Source of the DNA: Janthinobacterium silvisoli
GTDB taxonomy: Bacteria; Pseudomonadota; Gammaproteobacteria; Burkholderiales; Burkholderiaceae_D
Length of the DNA stretch: 64,000 nt
Reading direction: 5' to 3'
NCBI RefSeq assembly: GCF_014200725.1
Contig: NZ_JACHCL010000002.1
Span: 124,001 to 188,000, forward strand
In this document: in pieces, positions 25,193 through 33,889 of the stretch
Layout of the letters: every line of letters starts with the position of its first letter
Position numbering within the stretch: position 1 is the stretch's first letter
The notes under the pieces: model-generated
Database searches by the model: none
Seen by the model: the letters and a program-made list of their open reading frames with translations, nothing else
What the model was told of the DNA's origin: nothing
Position numbers and translations under genes: made by a program

Positions 25193-25831
25193 ATGCTATC
25201 TATACCTCCTCGCCTATGGTTAGGCCCTGCCATACTGGCCCTGTCCGGTTTGACCGCCTTGCCGGCGGTACAAGCCCAGCAACCGAGCGCTGTCGATGCG
25301 CGCGCCATCTGGCCTGAACGCTCCTTGTCGGCCTGCCGCACTGCGCAAGCAGAGGCTGTCGATACCTGTCTGCTGCGCACCATGCAAAAAAGCGGCGCCC
25401 GTCCGCAAGCTATCGCGGCGGCAAAAGGGCTGGTCGCCGCTGGCAATCCGGGCTTTATTTCCGCCTGGCGGCCGCTGGGCAAAGCTGGCCTGGCCACCGT
25501 GACGTATCCGTTCCGCGCCAATACCAATCAAGGCAGCCTGCTGGTCAGCAGCGATGGCACTGCCGTCGATATAGACTGGGAACTGCTGCGCGATGAAGAC
25601 CGGGCCACCGATACCTGGCGCACGTTTGCCAGCGCCCACCCTGACTCGCTGCCGTTTGCGCCAGCCTCCTTCGTGGGCACGACGGACAGCGAAGATGGTG
25701 GCCACAGCCTGCTGTTTTCCACGCCGCTGAAAAGCTGCCACGCCTGCGCCACCGATGGCAGCTTGCTGGTGTCCTACGAGATCGACAAAGAGGGTGTCGT
25801 GCGTAGCCGAAAACTCTTGGCAATTAAATAA
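25193..25831 (+). CDS. Exported protein of unknown function
   Basis: 212 residues with a signal peptide (LWLGPAILALSGLTALPAVQAQ, cleavage near residue 28). The mature protein has a C-terminal segment SLLFSTPLKSCHACATDGSLLVSYEIDKEG with a CHAC motif, plus paired cysteines near 48 and 59. The CHAC pair could bind metal or haem or form a disulfide; it is not a full CxxCH haem site. A strong AAAGGAG precedes the ATG, and TATAAT at 25158-25163 may be its -10 box. It follows the gene at 24438 by 68 bases. No family recognised. Confidence 0.72.
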   Translation: MLSIPPRLWLGPAILALSGLTALPAVQAQQPSAVDARAIWPERSLSACRTAQAEAVDTCLLRTMQKSGARPQAIAAAKGLVAAGNPGFISAWRPLGKAGLATVTYPFRANTNQGSLLVSSDGTAVDIDWELLRDEDRATDTWRTFASAHPDSLPFAPASFVGTTDSEDGGHSLLFSTPLKSCHACATDGSLLVSYEIDKEGVVRSRKLLAIK

Positions 25832-25907
25832 ATCTGTCAATACAATAGGCCAATGGCCTGCTCATGCCCCGCGCATGCCATCCATCTTTGACTATTGACA
25901 GGAATTC

Positions 25908-26768
25908 ATGCGCCGCTCCCGCCTTTCCCTTTTCACCGCCCTGTTGCTATGTCTGGGCGCCAATCACGCGGTCGCCCAGGCAAGCCAGACTGCAGCCGTT
26001 ACCAGCAGCGCCACGCCTTTGGTGATCGGCGAAAGTTTTACCTTAGCCTCCAAAGCGCTGGGCGAAACCCGTCACATCAATGTATATGTGGCGCGCGCCT
26101 GGGATACGCCACCCGATGCGCCGCTGCCCGTGCTGTACATGCCGGACGGCGGCATCCAGGAAGATTTCTTGCACGTAGCGGGCTTGCTGCAGGTGTCGGT
26201 TGCGAATGGCACGATGCGGCCCTTCATGCTGGTCGGCATACAAAACACCGAGCGCCGCCGTGACTTGACGGGGCCGACCGATAATCCCGAAGACCGCAAG
26301 ATCGCCCACGTGGTGGGTGGCTCGGCCGCCTATCGCAGCTTTATCCGTGATGAACTGATGCCGGAAGTCAAACGGCGCTACCGCACCACGCCGGAAACAG
26401 CCATCGTCGGCGAGTCGCTGGCGGGCCTGTTCGTGGTGGAAACCTTTTTACTCGAACCGCAACTATTCGACCATTACCTGGCCTTCGATCCCAGCCTGTG
26501 GTGGAACCGCAGCGCCTTGCCAGCCCAGGCCGCTGCCCTGCTGGCCAAACAGGGGCCAGGCAAGCATAGCCTGTACCTGGCCAGCAGCAGCGAAAAAGGC
26601 ATCGCCATCGAAGTGCAGCGTATGGAAGACATCTTGCGCAAGCAGGCGCCAGCGGGCTTGTTATGGCATGTGGAAAAAATGCCGGATGAAACCCATGGCA
26701 CGATTTACCAGCCTGCCGCCCTGAAGGCATTCCGGGCAGTCTTTCGTCCCGCAGTTACGATAAACTAA
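25908..26768 (+). CDS. Exported alpha/beta hydrolase, esterase D-like
   Basis: 286-residue precursor; signal peptide to about residue 23 (GANHAVAQA). The body shows an esterase D/IroE-like fold: PLPVLYMPDGG, nucleophile elbow GESLAG (Ser near residue 168), FDHYLAFDPSLWWNR and a late His in DETHGTIYQPA. These supply Ser-Asp-His. Close families hydrolyse acyl esters, including siderophore trilactones (IroE, BesA); the substrate here is unknown, and no siderophore genes are nearby. AGGAATTC precedes the ATG. The 8-base arms GCCATGAA / TTCATGGC around 26770-26813 beyond the stop may form a weak hairpin. Confidence 0.87.
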   Translation: MRRSRLSLFTALLLCLGANHAVAQASQTAAVTSSATPLVIGESFTLASKALGETRHINVYVARAWDTPPDAPLPVLYMPDGGIQEDFLHVAGLLQVSVANGTMRPFMLVGIQNTERRRDLTGPTDNPEDRKIAHVVGGSAAYRSFIRDELMPEVKRRYRTTPETAIVGESLAGLFVVETFLLEPQLFDHYLAFDPSLWWNRSALPAQAAALLAKQGPGKHSLYLASSSEKGIAIEVQRMEDILRKQAPAGLLWHVEKMPDETHGTIYQPAALKAFRAVFRPAVTIN

Positions 26769-26921
26769 GCCATGAACCGCCGAACATGGACAAACTGTAA
26801 TGTTTCATGGCCGGTGTGCCGCGGGCCTGCCCTGTAAAATGCGCTGCCGGAAAGACCATAAAATACACTGTTTTTTTCGGCACGAAAACTCTCCTGCCTG
26901 ACGCCTACCCGAGTACAAAAC

Positions 26922-27767
26922 ATGACCTTCCTGCAATTATTCATCCTCTCCATCGTCCAGGGATTCGCAGAACTGCTGCCCGTGTCCAGCTCTGCCCACG
27001 TCATCATGGCTGAAAAGCTGATGGGACTGGATCCGACCTCGCCCGAACTGACCATGCTGCTGGTGATGTTGCATACCGGGACCATGTTTGCCGTCATCGT
27101 GTACTTCTGGAAATCCTGGCGCGCCACCTATTTCAGCTCGACTGCAGCCTTCCGCAGCAATGTCTTGCTGCTGGTCGCCGCCACGGCCATGACGGGCATC
27201 GTGGGCCTGGGTTTACTAAAACTGATTACCCATGTGGTGATGGCCGATACGCCGGGCTTTGAAATCGAACACCTGTTTGGCAATGCCAAGCTGATGGCTG
27301 CCGCACTGGCCGCCGCTGGCGTGCTGATCATCGTGTCGTCGCGCATGAAAGCGCGCGACACCGGTGTGCTGAGTGTGCCGAAAGCCATCGTCATCGGCGC
27401 CGTACAAGGCTTGTGCCTGCCATTCCGCGGTTTTTCGCGCTCCGGCGCCACCATTTCCACAGGCATCGCCATGGGCGTGCCGCAACGCCGCGCCGAAGAA
27501 TTCAGTTTCGCGCTGGCCGTCGTGCTGACTCCAGCCGTGCTCGTCAAGGAAGGCTGGCGTTTCTATAAAGCCATCGCCGATGGCACCATCGCCCATGCCG
27601 GCGGTGTGGGCCACCTGATTGCGCCCAGCCTGATTGGCATGGTGCTGTCTTTCCTGGCGGGTTTGCTGGCCCTGCGCTGGCTGTCGAGCTGGCTGGAACA
27701 GGGCCGCTGGCATTTCTTTGGCGCGTATTGCCTGGCCGCTTCGCTGGTGGTGCTGTGGGTGGGGTAA
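26922..27767 (+). CDS. uppP: Undecaprenyl-diphosphatase
   Basis: Integral membrane phosphatase that recycles undecaprenyl diphosphate for peptidoglycan and polysaccharide synthesis; its overproduction gives bacitracin resistance. 281 residues with about eight membrane helices. Motif 1 QGFAELLPVSSSAH supplies the Glu and Ser residues near 15-25. Motif 2 is LPFRGFSRSGATIS near 168, a variant of the usual PGxSRSG with the essential Arg kept. Both motifs face the periplasmic side. The ATG at 26922 gives the typical opening MTFLQLFILSIVQG. It lies 46 bases upstream of the mntP-like gene, probably one transcript. Confidence 0.93.
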   Translation: MTFLQLFILSIVQGFAELLPVSSSAHVIMAEKLMGLDPTSPELTMLLVMLHTGTMFAVIVYFWKSWRATYFSSTAAFRSNVLLLVAATAMTGIVGLGLLKLITHVVMADTPGFEIEHLFGNAKLMAAALAAAGVLIIVSSRMKARDTGVLSVPKAIVIGAVQGLCLPFRGFSRSGATISTGIAMGVPQRRAEEFSFALAVVLTPAVLVKEGWRFYKAIADGTIAHAGGVGHLIAPSLIGMVLSFLAGLLALRWLSSWLEQGRWHFFGAYCLAASLVVLWVG

Positions 27768-27813
27768 AATCGCGGGGGCTTCGGCCCCAGCCATGCCTCA
27801 CTGAAAGTCTCTG

Positions 27814-28383
27814 ATGAATTTTGCCGCCACCGCCGCCCTCTCCCTTGCCATGTCCACCGATGCCTTTGCCGCCGCTGTCGGCAAGGGCGCAGCGCTGCAC
27901 AAGCCGCGCTGGTCGGAAGCCTTGCGAACCGGGCTCATCTTTGGGGTGATCGAAGCCATTACGCCCGTGATCGGCTGGGCCTTGGGCCGGGTGGCCGCGC
28001 CTTATGTGGAAGCCTGGGACCACTGGATCGCCTTCGGCTTGCTGGCCATCATCGGCCTCTTGATGATACGCAACGCTCTCGCCACACCCGACGCCGACGA
28101 GGCGCCCGCGCAGAAGCATTCCTTCTGGGTACTGGCCGTGACCGGCTTTGCCACCAGCATCGACGCCATGGTGGTGGGCGCCGGCCTGGCCTTGCTGGGC
28201 GCCAATATCATTGTCACTGCCGCAGCCATCGGCTTTTCCACCTTCGTGATGGTCACCCTGGGCGTGATGCTGGGCAGAGTTTTGGGCACCGTGGCCGGCC
28301 GCCGCGCCGAACTGGTCGGCGGCGCCATCCTGATCATCATCGGCTGCGTGATCCTGTACGAACATATCGGGCACGCCGCCTGA
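27814..28383 (+). CDS. mntP: Manganese efflux pump
   Basis: 189 residues, six membrane helices, in the MntP (DUF204) family that exports Mn2+ from the cytosol. The two inverted halves each keep the Asp motif: [17 protein letters not shown] near 10-25 and [19 protein letters not shown] near 110-125. [13 protein letters not shown] and [16 protein letters not shown] are also typical. Upstream, the 46-base gap holds only a GGGGC-TTCG-GCCCC hairpin (27775-27788), too short for the manganese riboswitch that controls some mntP genes. Confidence 0.93.
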   Translation: MNFAATAALSLAMSTDAFAAAVGKGAALHKPRWSEALRTGLIFGVIEAITPVIGWALGRVAAPYVEAWDHWIAFGLLAIIGLLMIRNALATPDADEAPAQKHSFWVLAVTGFATSIDAMVVGAGLALLGANIIVTAAAIGFSTFVMVTLGVMLGRVLGTVAGRRAELVGGAILIIIGCVILYEHIGHAA

Positions 28384-28471
28384 ACAGGCGCACGCCGCTG
28401 ACAGCTGCGCTGCGCGCCCGCGCATTATGCTACATTGAGATCTCTTCGCTCACGCTACACAGGTGACTTTC

Positions 28472-28678
28472 ATGGAAACACTGGAGCTGCTGTTTGCCTC
28501 ACTGGTGCGCGAAACCGCCGCATCGATACGCGACCATCACGTGCCGTTCGGCATCCGGCACGATGAACAGGCGTATTACGCCTGGATGGATGCGCATCCG
28601 ATCGATGGCTATGTGCAGGAAGCGTACCGGGAGATCGAGGAAACCGCCCAGCAACTACGTTCCATCCGCGCTGGATAG
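28472..28678 (+). CDS. Small conserved-looking hypothetical protein
   Basis: 68 residues, soluble, acidic (METLELLFASLVRETAASIRDHHVPFG ... YREIEETAQQLRSI). AGGTGA sits 5 bases before the ATG at 28472, so this start is preferred over a GTG at 28463. It stops 2 bases before a 120-base palindromic element that may end the transcript. No family recognised. Confidence 0.6.
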   Translation: METLELLFASLVRETAASIRDHHVPFGIRHDEQAYYAWMDAHPIDGYVQEAYREIEETAQQLRSIRAG

Positions 28679-28680
28679 CT

Positions 28681-28800
28681 GGCGCCTGACCAAACCTGCT
28701 GCGCGTTGGTATAGGCGGCCTGCGATGCTCACCGTACATGCGTACGGTTGCGCTTCTTAGCCGCCTCTACCTGCCGCTCGCGACGGTTTTGTCAGGCGCT
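28681..28800. repeat. 120-bp nested palindromic element
   Basis: Outer arms GGCGCCTGACCAAACC (28681-28696) and GGTTTTGTCAGGCGCT (28785-28800) pair at 14 of 16 positions. Inner blocks TAGGCGGC / GCCGCCT also pair, and the centre CCGTACATGCGTACGG is nearly perfect around base 28740. The whole 120 bases thus fold on one axis. It resembles the dispersed intergenic dyads of beta-proteobacterial genomes (MITE- or REP-like), but only one copy is seen in this window. Confidence 0.6.
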
Positions 28801-28920
28801 GTGACTTTTAGATCGAGGTGTTCATTTGATAATTTAGTTTTGATAAATATCAAATACTCTGCAGTTTTGAATCGAACGGCGGGTCAAGACCGGGACAATG
28901 AGGGCTGGCAATAGCATCCT

Positions 28921-29241
28921 ATGGGTCACACTATGGATCAGCAACAAAAACACCATATCAAGGGCTATGAATTCCATGTCACGGGGGCGCTGGAGAAGGA
29001 TGGGCGTTACCGGGGGCTGATATTGCTCAGCCGGCGAGGCGATACGGCGCAGGTGTATGCCAAGCCCATTCTGATTGAAACGCATAGCAGCTTCAAGTCC
29101 GTGCATGCGGCGCTGATCGAGGCGTCGGCGTATGCGCAGGAAATGATCTTCAATGGCGCCATCAAGGCCTTGTTGCCCCCTGCCGATACGCCTGGTGCTG
29201 AAAAACCGGCGCCACAGCCATCGAACCTGGCCGGTCACTGA
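28921..29241 (+). CDS. Hypothetical protein
   Basis: 106 residues, soluble. YEFHVTGALEKDGRYRGLILLSRRGDTAQVYAKPILIETHSSFKSVHAALIEASAYAQEMIFNG reads as a small alpha-beta domain; the tail is Pro/Ala-rich. The start is uncertain: ATG at 28921 or 28933, neither with a clear ribosome site. It stands alone, with TATAAT-like sequences scarce upstream. No family recognised; codon use and composition match the neighbours, which supports it as a real gene. Confidence 0.6.
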   Translation: MGHTMDQQQKHHIKGYEFHVTGALEKDGRYRGLILLSRRGDTAQVYAKPILIETHSSFKSVHAALIEASAYAQEMIFNGAIKALLPPADTPGAEKPAPQPSNLAGH

Positions 29242-29343
29242 AGGCCAGGAAGGCCAGCGGCTGCGCAGGTATAATCATCGGCACCGCTGGGGGCGCTCTA
29301 CTGCCCTCCCCGGCTTTCCCTGACCTGATGAGACCTTGCCTTG

Positions 29344-29598
29344 ATGGATACAATAAACTGGCCGCTGGCCTTCCTGATCATTTGCGCGCTGGTTGCCTTG
29401 CTGGCCAAAAAGAATGGTCACTCCTGGTATCTATTCTTCTTTGCCGCCAGCGTGCCTTCCGTGCCGCTGTTGCTGTTGTTGCCACACATACTAGACGAGA
29501 GCATTTCCGCGCTGCCCGCCGTCAGGCTGGCGACGGTGCTGGTATGCCCAGCCATCGCCCTGGTGCTGGGATTTCGCCAGAAAGCACGCAAGCCCTGA
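29344..29598 (+). CDS. Small three-helix membrane protein
   Basis: 84 residues with hydrophobic segments at about 5-19, 26-47 and 57-75 separated by short charged loops (AKKNGHSW, DESI) and a basic end RQKARKP. The ATG at 29344 follows TTG directly. A TATAAT at about 29270 may be its -10 box. Function unknown. Confidence 0.55.
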   Translation: MDTINWPLAFLIICALVALLAKKNGHSWYLFFFAASVPSVPLLLLLPHILDESISALPAVRLATVLVCPAIALVLGFRQKARKP

Positions 29599-29630
29599 CC
29601 GTTGATGCTTAGTGGATGCTTGGTGGATAC

Positions 29631-29852
29631 TTAACGGGCTGGGCCTGCATCGGCCAGACGCCAGCCGACCGATAGCGCCACTTGCTGTGCTTCGCGTTCA
29701 TTGCTGCAATCTTCATAATCGCAGGTATCTTCGTACGCGCCGCAGGCAAGGTTCTGGCTGACAAATGAACCTACCCAGCGGCCATCACGGCGCTGACGGG
29801 CCGTGGCACTGATGGTAAAACCTTTGTGGGTGGTCGGGTTTTCCAAAGTCAT
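29631..29852 (-). CDS. Small Cys-rich hypothetical protein
   Basis: 73 residues; MTLENPTTHKGFTISATARQRRDGRWVGSF, then four cysteines in NLACGAYEDTCDYEDCSNEREA. A strong GGAGGA lies 4 bases before the ATG, supporting a real gene. The N-terminal half resembles short beta-hairpin proteins common in Burkholderiales genomes. Function unknown. Confidence 0.62.
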   Translation of the reverse strand: MTLENPTTHKGFTISATARQRRDGRWVGSFVSQNLACGAYEDTCDYEDCSNEREAQQVALSVGWRLADAGPAR

Positions 29853-29996
29853 AATTCCTCCGCATAAAAAGCGTCAGCCACCTGACAGAAGTCCAGTCTG
29901 CGCCTTGCCGTGTGGATAGTCTGTGCGCTTGACCACACTCATGCCGAAGCGCCGTCGGCATGCATGAAAACACCGGCGATCAGGTATGATTTCGCC

Positions 29997-30707
29997 ATGT
30001 GTGGACGACTCAATCAAAATAACACGGCGCGTGAACTGGCGTCAGCGATGGACTGGACCGACGCGGTGTTCGACAGCGAGGCTGAGCCGTATCTGAATGT
30101 AGCGCCCGGCACTTACCGGCCCGTTTTGCATATCCAGGACGGCGTACGCCGCATCGACGATGTGTTCTGGGGCTACCGGCCGGCCTGGGCCACTGCAGCT
30201 GCAGCCATGCCCGGCAAGAAGAAAATCCCGATTGCCATCAATGCAAGACTGGAAAAACTTAGCGGTGCGTATTGGAAGCCCTTGCTGCGGGCGGGACGTG
30301 GCATCGTCTGCGTCTCGGGCTGGTATGAATGGACGGGCGAAAAAGGCGCGAAACAGCCCTGGCATATCCACCGCCGGGACCGCGCGCCCCTGTTCCTGCT
30401 GGCCATGGCCCATTTCGGCCCCTATTTACACAACCGTGAAGAAGCCGGTTTCGTGCTGGTCACGGCCGACAGCATGGGCGGCATGGTCGATATCCACGAC
30501 CGACGCCCCGTCGCTGTCAGCCGCGAAGATGCCTGGCGCTGGCTCGATCCACAATTGACGCCCGACGCGGCGCTGCACCTGGCGCGCAGCTGCATGCTCG
30601 CTACGGCATTGTTTGAATGGCATATAGTCGATAATCCACTGGTAGCGGCGGCCAGAGTCAAACCACTTGCACCACCTTCCGCTCAAGCTTCTTTCGACTG
30701 GGATTGA
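29997..30707 (+). CDS. SRAP-family abasic-site shielding protein (YedK/HMCES-like)
   Basis: 236 residues. The start is fixed at the ATG at 29997 because the family needs Cys2 at the mature N-terminus (MCGRLNQN). That Cys forms a thiazolidine link with abasic sites in single-stranded DNA and shields them from cleavage. Conserved further sites are INARLEKL (Asn), GWYEWTGEKG (Glu) and VDIHDRRPV (His), matching the SRAP active site. The gene overlaps the 3' end of the AraC-type gene tail to tail by 25 bases. Confidence 0.9.
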   Translation: MCGRLNQNNTARELASAMDWTDAVFDSEAEPYLNVAPGTYRPVLHIQDGVRRIDDVFWGYRPAWATAAAAMPGKKKIPIAINARLEKLSGAYWKPLLRAGRGIVCVSGWYEWTGEKGAKQPWHIHRRDRAPLFLLAMAHFGPYLHNREEAGFVLVTADSMGGMVDIHDRRPVAVSREDAWRWLDPQLTPDAALHLARSCMLATALFEWHIVDNPLVAAARVKPLAPPSAQASFDWD

Positions 30708-31786
30708 ACAGGCGCTTGCGCCTGCATCCGGTAGCGATGCGGCGTAGTGCCCGTCCATGACTGAAATGCGCACACAAACGAATTACCGTCATCGAAAGCC
30801 AGCAACAAGGCAATTTCCGCGCCCGACATCGACGCATTCTTCAGATAATGCAGGGCCAGCTCCAGTCGCAGCCCGTCCAGAGTCTGCTGATAATGCTGTC
30901 CTTCCACCTGCAGCTTGCGCTGCACGGTGCGTGTGCTCAAGCCCAGCTTGCGTGCGACCGCGCCCAGCGCGGAGACGCCTGCCGGTAGCAATTCCAGCAA
31001 GGCGGCGCGCACCCGGTCGGCTGTGCTGGCGCCCTGGTCGATATCGTGCAAGCGCTGGCGCAGGCCGGGCTCGAAAAAGGCCCACATGCTGTCATTGGCA
31101 GTCATAAAGGGAGCGCGCGCATCCTCGGCACTGAAAGTGAGGCCATGGATCACTCCCGGCAGCGGCACCACGCCAAAATATGGAGCATAGTCAGCCATGC
31201 GTACCAGGGACCGGGGCAGCACCACACGCAAGGGCACGATGGCGCTGCGTGTCGCCAGGCGCGCCAATTGCACGAAAAATACAATTTCAGCAGCCACCAG
31301 CACGGGCGGCGGTATCGAGGTCTTGTCGCGCCATGTCAGCGTGACGTGCGTGCGGGCCTCCGTGCGGGCGACGTCGAGTACCACGGGTGAACACAGGCGC
31401 TTGAATTTCTGCAGCCGGGACAGCGCCATGTCCAGATCCACGCTGGACAGCGCGGCAAACGCGGCAGGGTCAAACCACTCGACCGACATGGCCCCGGCGA
31501 TCAATAGTGGCAAGGGCAACCTTGCAGCGGCCGTTTCTTGCTCCAGTGCCAGCCACAGACAATAGTAATCCGCGATGGCAATCTGCCGCCGCTCACCCTG
31601 CAGCAAATCGAGGGGCAAGCCAGCGCGCCGTAACAAGCGTGACTGGGGTATCCGTAAATCGGCCAGCAGCAAGCGCCAGCCCAGCGGATGCAGGCTGGCA
31701 ACGGCATGGCCAGGGCGGTGATGGTGCAAGCTGGTATCGGGCATAGACAGTAATTGTAGCGTGCCTGCAATCATCTCAACGGACAT
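30683..31786 (-). CDS. AraC-family transcriptional regulator
   Basis: 367 residues from the ATG at 31786 (other in-frame starts at 31807, 31774 and 31744; no good ribosome site for any). The N-terminal ligand-binding half is of the type found in OruR/ArgR-like AraC proteins (LPLDLLQGERRQIAIADYYCLWLALE). The C-terminal double helix-turn-helix is LGAVARKLGLSTRTVQRKLQVEG and AEIALLLAFDDGNSFVCAFQSWTGTTPHRYR. It is divergent from the SDR gene at 31893, with about 106 bases between, so that SDR gene is the likely target. Effector unknown. Confidence 0.88.
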   Translation of the reverse strand: MSVEMIAGTLQLLSMPDTSLHHHRPGHAVASLHPLGWRLLLADLRIPQSRLLRRAGLPLDLLQGERRQIAIADYYCLWLALEQETAAARLPLPLLIAGAMSVEWFDPAAFAALSSVDLDMALSRLQKFKRLCSPVVLDVARTEARTHVTLTWRDKTSIPPPVLVAAEIVFFVQLARLATRSAIVPLRVVLPRSLVRMADYAPYFGVVPLPGVIHGLTFSAEDARAPFMTANDSMWAFFEPGLRQRLHDIDQGASTADRVRAALLELLPAGVSALGAVARKLGLSTRTVQRKLQVEGQHYQQTLDGLRLELALHYLKNASMSGAEIALLLAFDDGNSFVCAFQSWTGTTPHRYRMQAQAPVQSQSKEA

Positions 31787-31892
31787 AGGCGCGATCGGCA
31801 GCCGCATTGGCGCGTTTCGCCGATGACGGCGCGCCACCGGCCCGGCAAAGTACTCTCCTGCCATTTGGCATGACCAACAAGGACACGGCAAT

Positions 31893-32705
31893 ATGAACAA
31901 GACCATACTGATCACCGGCGCCAGCAGCGGCATTGGCAACATCACCGCGCGGCATTTCCAGGCCAGGGGCTGGAACGTGATCGCCACCATGCGCGACCCG
32001 GCACGGGGAGCGGCACTCGCCGGGCTGGACAATGTTTTCGTGACCCGACTCGACGTGCGGGATGGGGAATCGATCCATGCGGCCATCGCAGCAGGTATCG
32101 CGCACTTCGGCAGCATCGATGTATTGCTGAACAATGCCGGCTATGGCGCCAGCGGACCACTCGAGGCGACGCCAGCGGAAAAGATCCGGCGCCAGTTCGA
32201 CACCAACGTCATCGGTTTACTGGAAACGACCAAGGCCGTGCTGCCGCTTTTCCGTGGCGCGGGGAAGGGCATCGTCATCAATATCTCTTCGCCTGCGGGC
32301 AAGGCCGGTTTTCCCTTGAGCTCCCTGTACTGCGGCAGCAAATTTGCCGTGGAAGGCTTGTCGGAAGCGTTAAGCTTTGAGCTTGGCGCCATCGGCATAA
32401 CGGTCAAGATCGTCACGCCCGGCCATATGGCCACCGAATTCGGCGGTGCTTCCTTTGATTTCAATAACGAGGCCAGCCTGGCCGAATACCAGCCTTTCGT
32501 ACGCAAATTCGAAGCAATACGGCAAAACTACCCGGCCGGTGGCGATCCGGCTACCGTGGCTGAAGTCATTTATCAGGCAGCAACAGACGGCTCACGGCAG
32601 CTGCGTTACATCGCCGGCAACGATGCGCGTGCACTGATCGCCGCCCGCCATGCCAGCGATGACGCCACCTTCATGCAAGGCATCGCTAGTCAGTTCGGCT
32701 TGTAA
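31893..32705 (+). CDS. Short-chain dehydrogenase/reductase
   Basis: 270-residue classical SDR. NAD(P)-binding TGASSGIG at 8-15, NNAGYG near 86, catalytic Ser in NISSPAG near 136 and YxxxK as YCGSK near 149-153. These are all present. The Arg in ATMRDP after the second strand favours NADP. Substrate unknown; members close in sequence are often annotated as oxidoreductases of small carbonyls. AAGGA 9 bases before the ATG. It faces away from the AraC-type gene that probably controls it, and its 3' end overlaps the DUF418 gene tail to tail by 16 bases. Confidence 0.9.
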   Translation: MNKTILITGASSGIGNITARHFQARGWNVIATMRDPARGAALAGLDNVFVTRLDVRDGESIHAAIAAGIAHFGSIDVLLNNAGYGASGPLEATPAEKIRRQFDTNVIGLLETTKAVLPLFRGAGKGIVINISSPAGKAGFPLSSLYCGSKFAVEGLSEALSFELGAIGITVKIVTPGHMATEFGGASFDFNNEASLAEYQPFVRKFEAIRQNYPAGGDPATVAEVIYQAATDGSRQLRYIAGNDARALIAARHASDDATFMQGIASQFGL

Positions 32706-33886
32706 GCCGAAGGTAGCCTTGCCAGACTGCGCCACAGCGCTTCAAACGGCCCCTGCCTGAAATACCTGAGCCAGTAACGGCTCAACACCACCTGCCCCGC
32801 CATGATCAGCACGGTCAAGCCCAGCATCCCGGCGGGGCTCAGGCGCGCGGCCCAGCCCAGGCCGGGGCCTTGCAGCAACCAGGTGCCAATGAATGATTGC
32901 AGCAGGTAATTGGTCAGCGCCATGCGCCCCACGGGCGCCAGCCAGGAACCCAGCCATTGCAGCATGAAGGGACCAGCCAGCATCAGCGCCGCCACATAGC
33001 CCGCCGCCAGCAGCGGTCCGCCGATAAAGAGCAGGACGCCGAACAGCGGTTCGTTCAACAAGGTTTGATATGGGGACAAGGTTTGCCACAAGGTGGCGCT
33101 GGCCGATAGCAGATTGAACGGCAAGCCTACAACCAGCCCGACAAGCAATACCCAGCGCCATAGCTGACGGTGGCGCCGGGGCTGCACCAGCCAGCCGAAA
33201 CGCACGGCCAATATCCCCAGCAGGAACAGCGCAATGATGTGCGGCAGCATCACGATGGCGTACAGCAGCTGCATCGCATAATCGCGCGCGCGCAGCGACG
33301 CCACGGCAGCCAGCCCACCTTGCGTGTACGTGGCATAACGATTGGCAAAGGTTTGCAACTCTTCGGCGATAGCTTGCGGGCTGACCCTGGCGCCAAACGG
33401 ATATAGCAGGCATATGAACAAGAGAAAGCCGCCCGCGACCAGCCAGGCCCGGTTGCGCACGCGGCTCAGGCGAGCAGCCGCCAGCGGCAGGATCAGCATG
33501 CCGGCCACCGCATACGAGGCCAGCACGTCGCCGCTCCAGATCAAAAAGCCATGCAGCAGGCCGAACACCAGCAGCCAGCGCAAACGCCTTTGATACGCCG
33601 CTTGCGCCGCCGGCCAGGTTCCCAATTGACGTTTCAGCGAACGTGTCTGCAGGGCAAAACCGGCGCCGAACAAAAAAGCAAAGATGGGATAAAACTTGAG
33701 TTCGGCGAACGCCGCCACAAAAAAGATGGCGGCCCGGTCCAGCCACGGCGCATCGGGTGCCAGGGTGCCGTAGCGCAAGGACAAGCTGCCCCAGGCAAAG
33801 GCCCACACGTTCACCAGCAAGATGCCAAACACGGCCAGGCCGCGCAGCACATCGAGCTGCAACAGGCGGCCGGGTTTGCTGTTCAC
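32690..33886 (-). CDS. DUF418/YeiB-family membrane protein
   Basis: 398 residues with about nine to ten membrane helices. The opening RLLQLDVLRGLAVFGILLVNV, FKFYPIFAFLFGAGFALQ (here AELKFYPIF) and the C-terminal GRMALTNYLLQSFIGTWL are typical of the DUF418 family, distantly related to acyltransferase-3 proteins. Function unproven; a role in transferring acyl or other groups across the membrane is inferred for the family. Start codon is GTG, three bases after the LD-carboxypeptidase stop, so the two genes form an operon. Confidence 0.88.
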   Translation of the reverse strand: MNSKPGRLLQLDVLRGLAVFGILLVNVWAFAWGSLSLRYGTLAPDAPWLDRAAIFFVAAFAELKFYPIFAFLFGAGFALQTRSLKRQLGTWPAAQAAYQRRLRWLLVFGLLHGFLIWSGDVLASYAVAGMLILPLAAARLSRVRNRAWLVAGGFLLFICLLYPFGARVSPQAIAEELQTFANRYATYTQGGLAAVASLRARDYAMQLLYAIVMLPHIIALFLLGILAVRFGWLVQPRRHRQLWRWVLLVGLVVGLPFNLLSASATLWQTLSPYQTLLNEPLFGVLLFIGGPLLAAGYVAALMLAGPFMLQWLGSWLAPVGRMALTNYLLQSFIGTWLLQGPGLGWAARLSPAGMLGLTVLIMAGQVVLSRYWLRYFRQGPFEALWRSLARLPSAYKPN

Positions 33887-33889
33887 CGC

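Noticed and set aside
27422..27445. Possible frameshift in UppP where PGxSRSG reads PFRGFSRSG
   Set aside because: The frame is open and the variant keeps SRSG and the Arg; similar variants exist in the family.
27768..27813. Manganese riboswitch upstream of mntP
   Set aside because: Only 46 bases separate it from uppP; the single TTCG hairpin cannot hold the yybP-ykoY fold.
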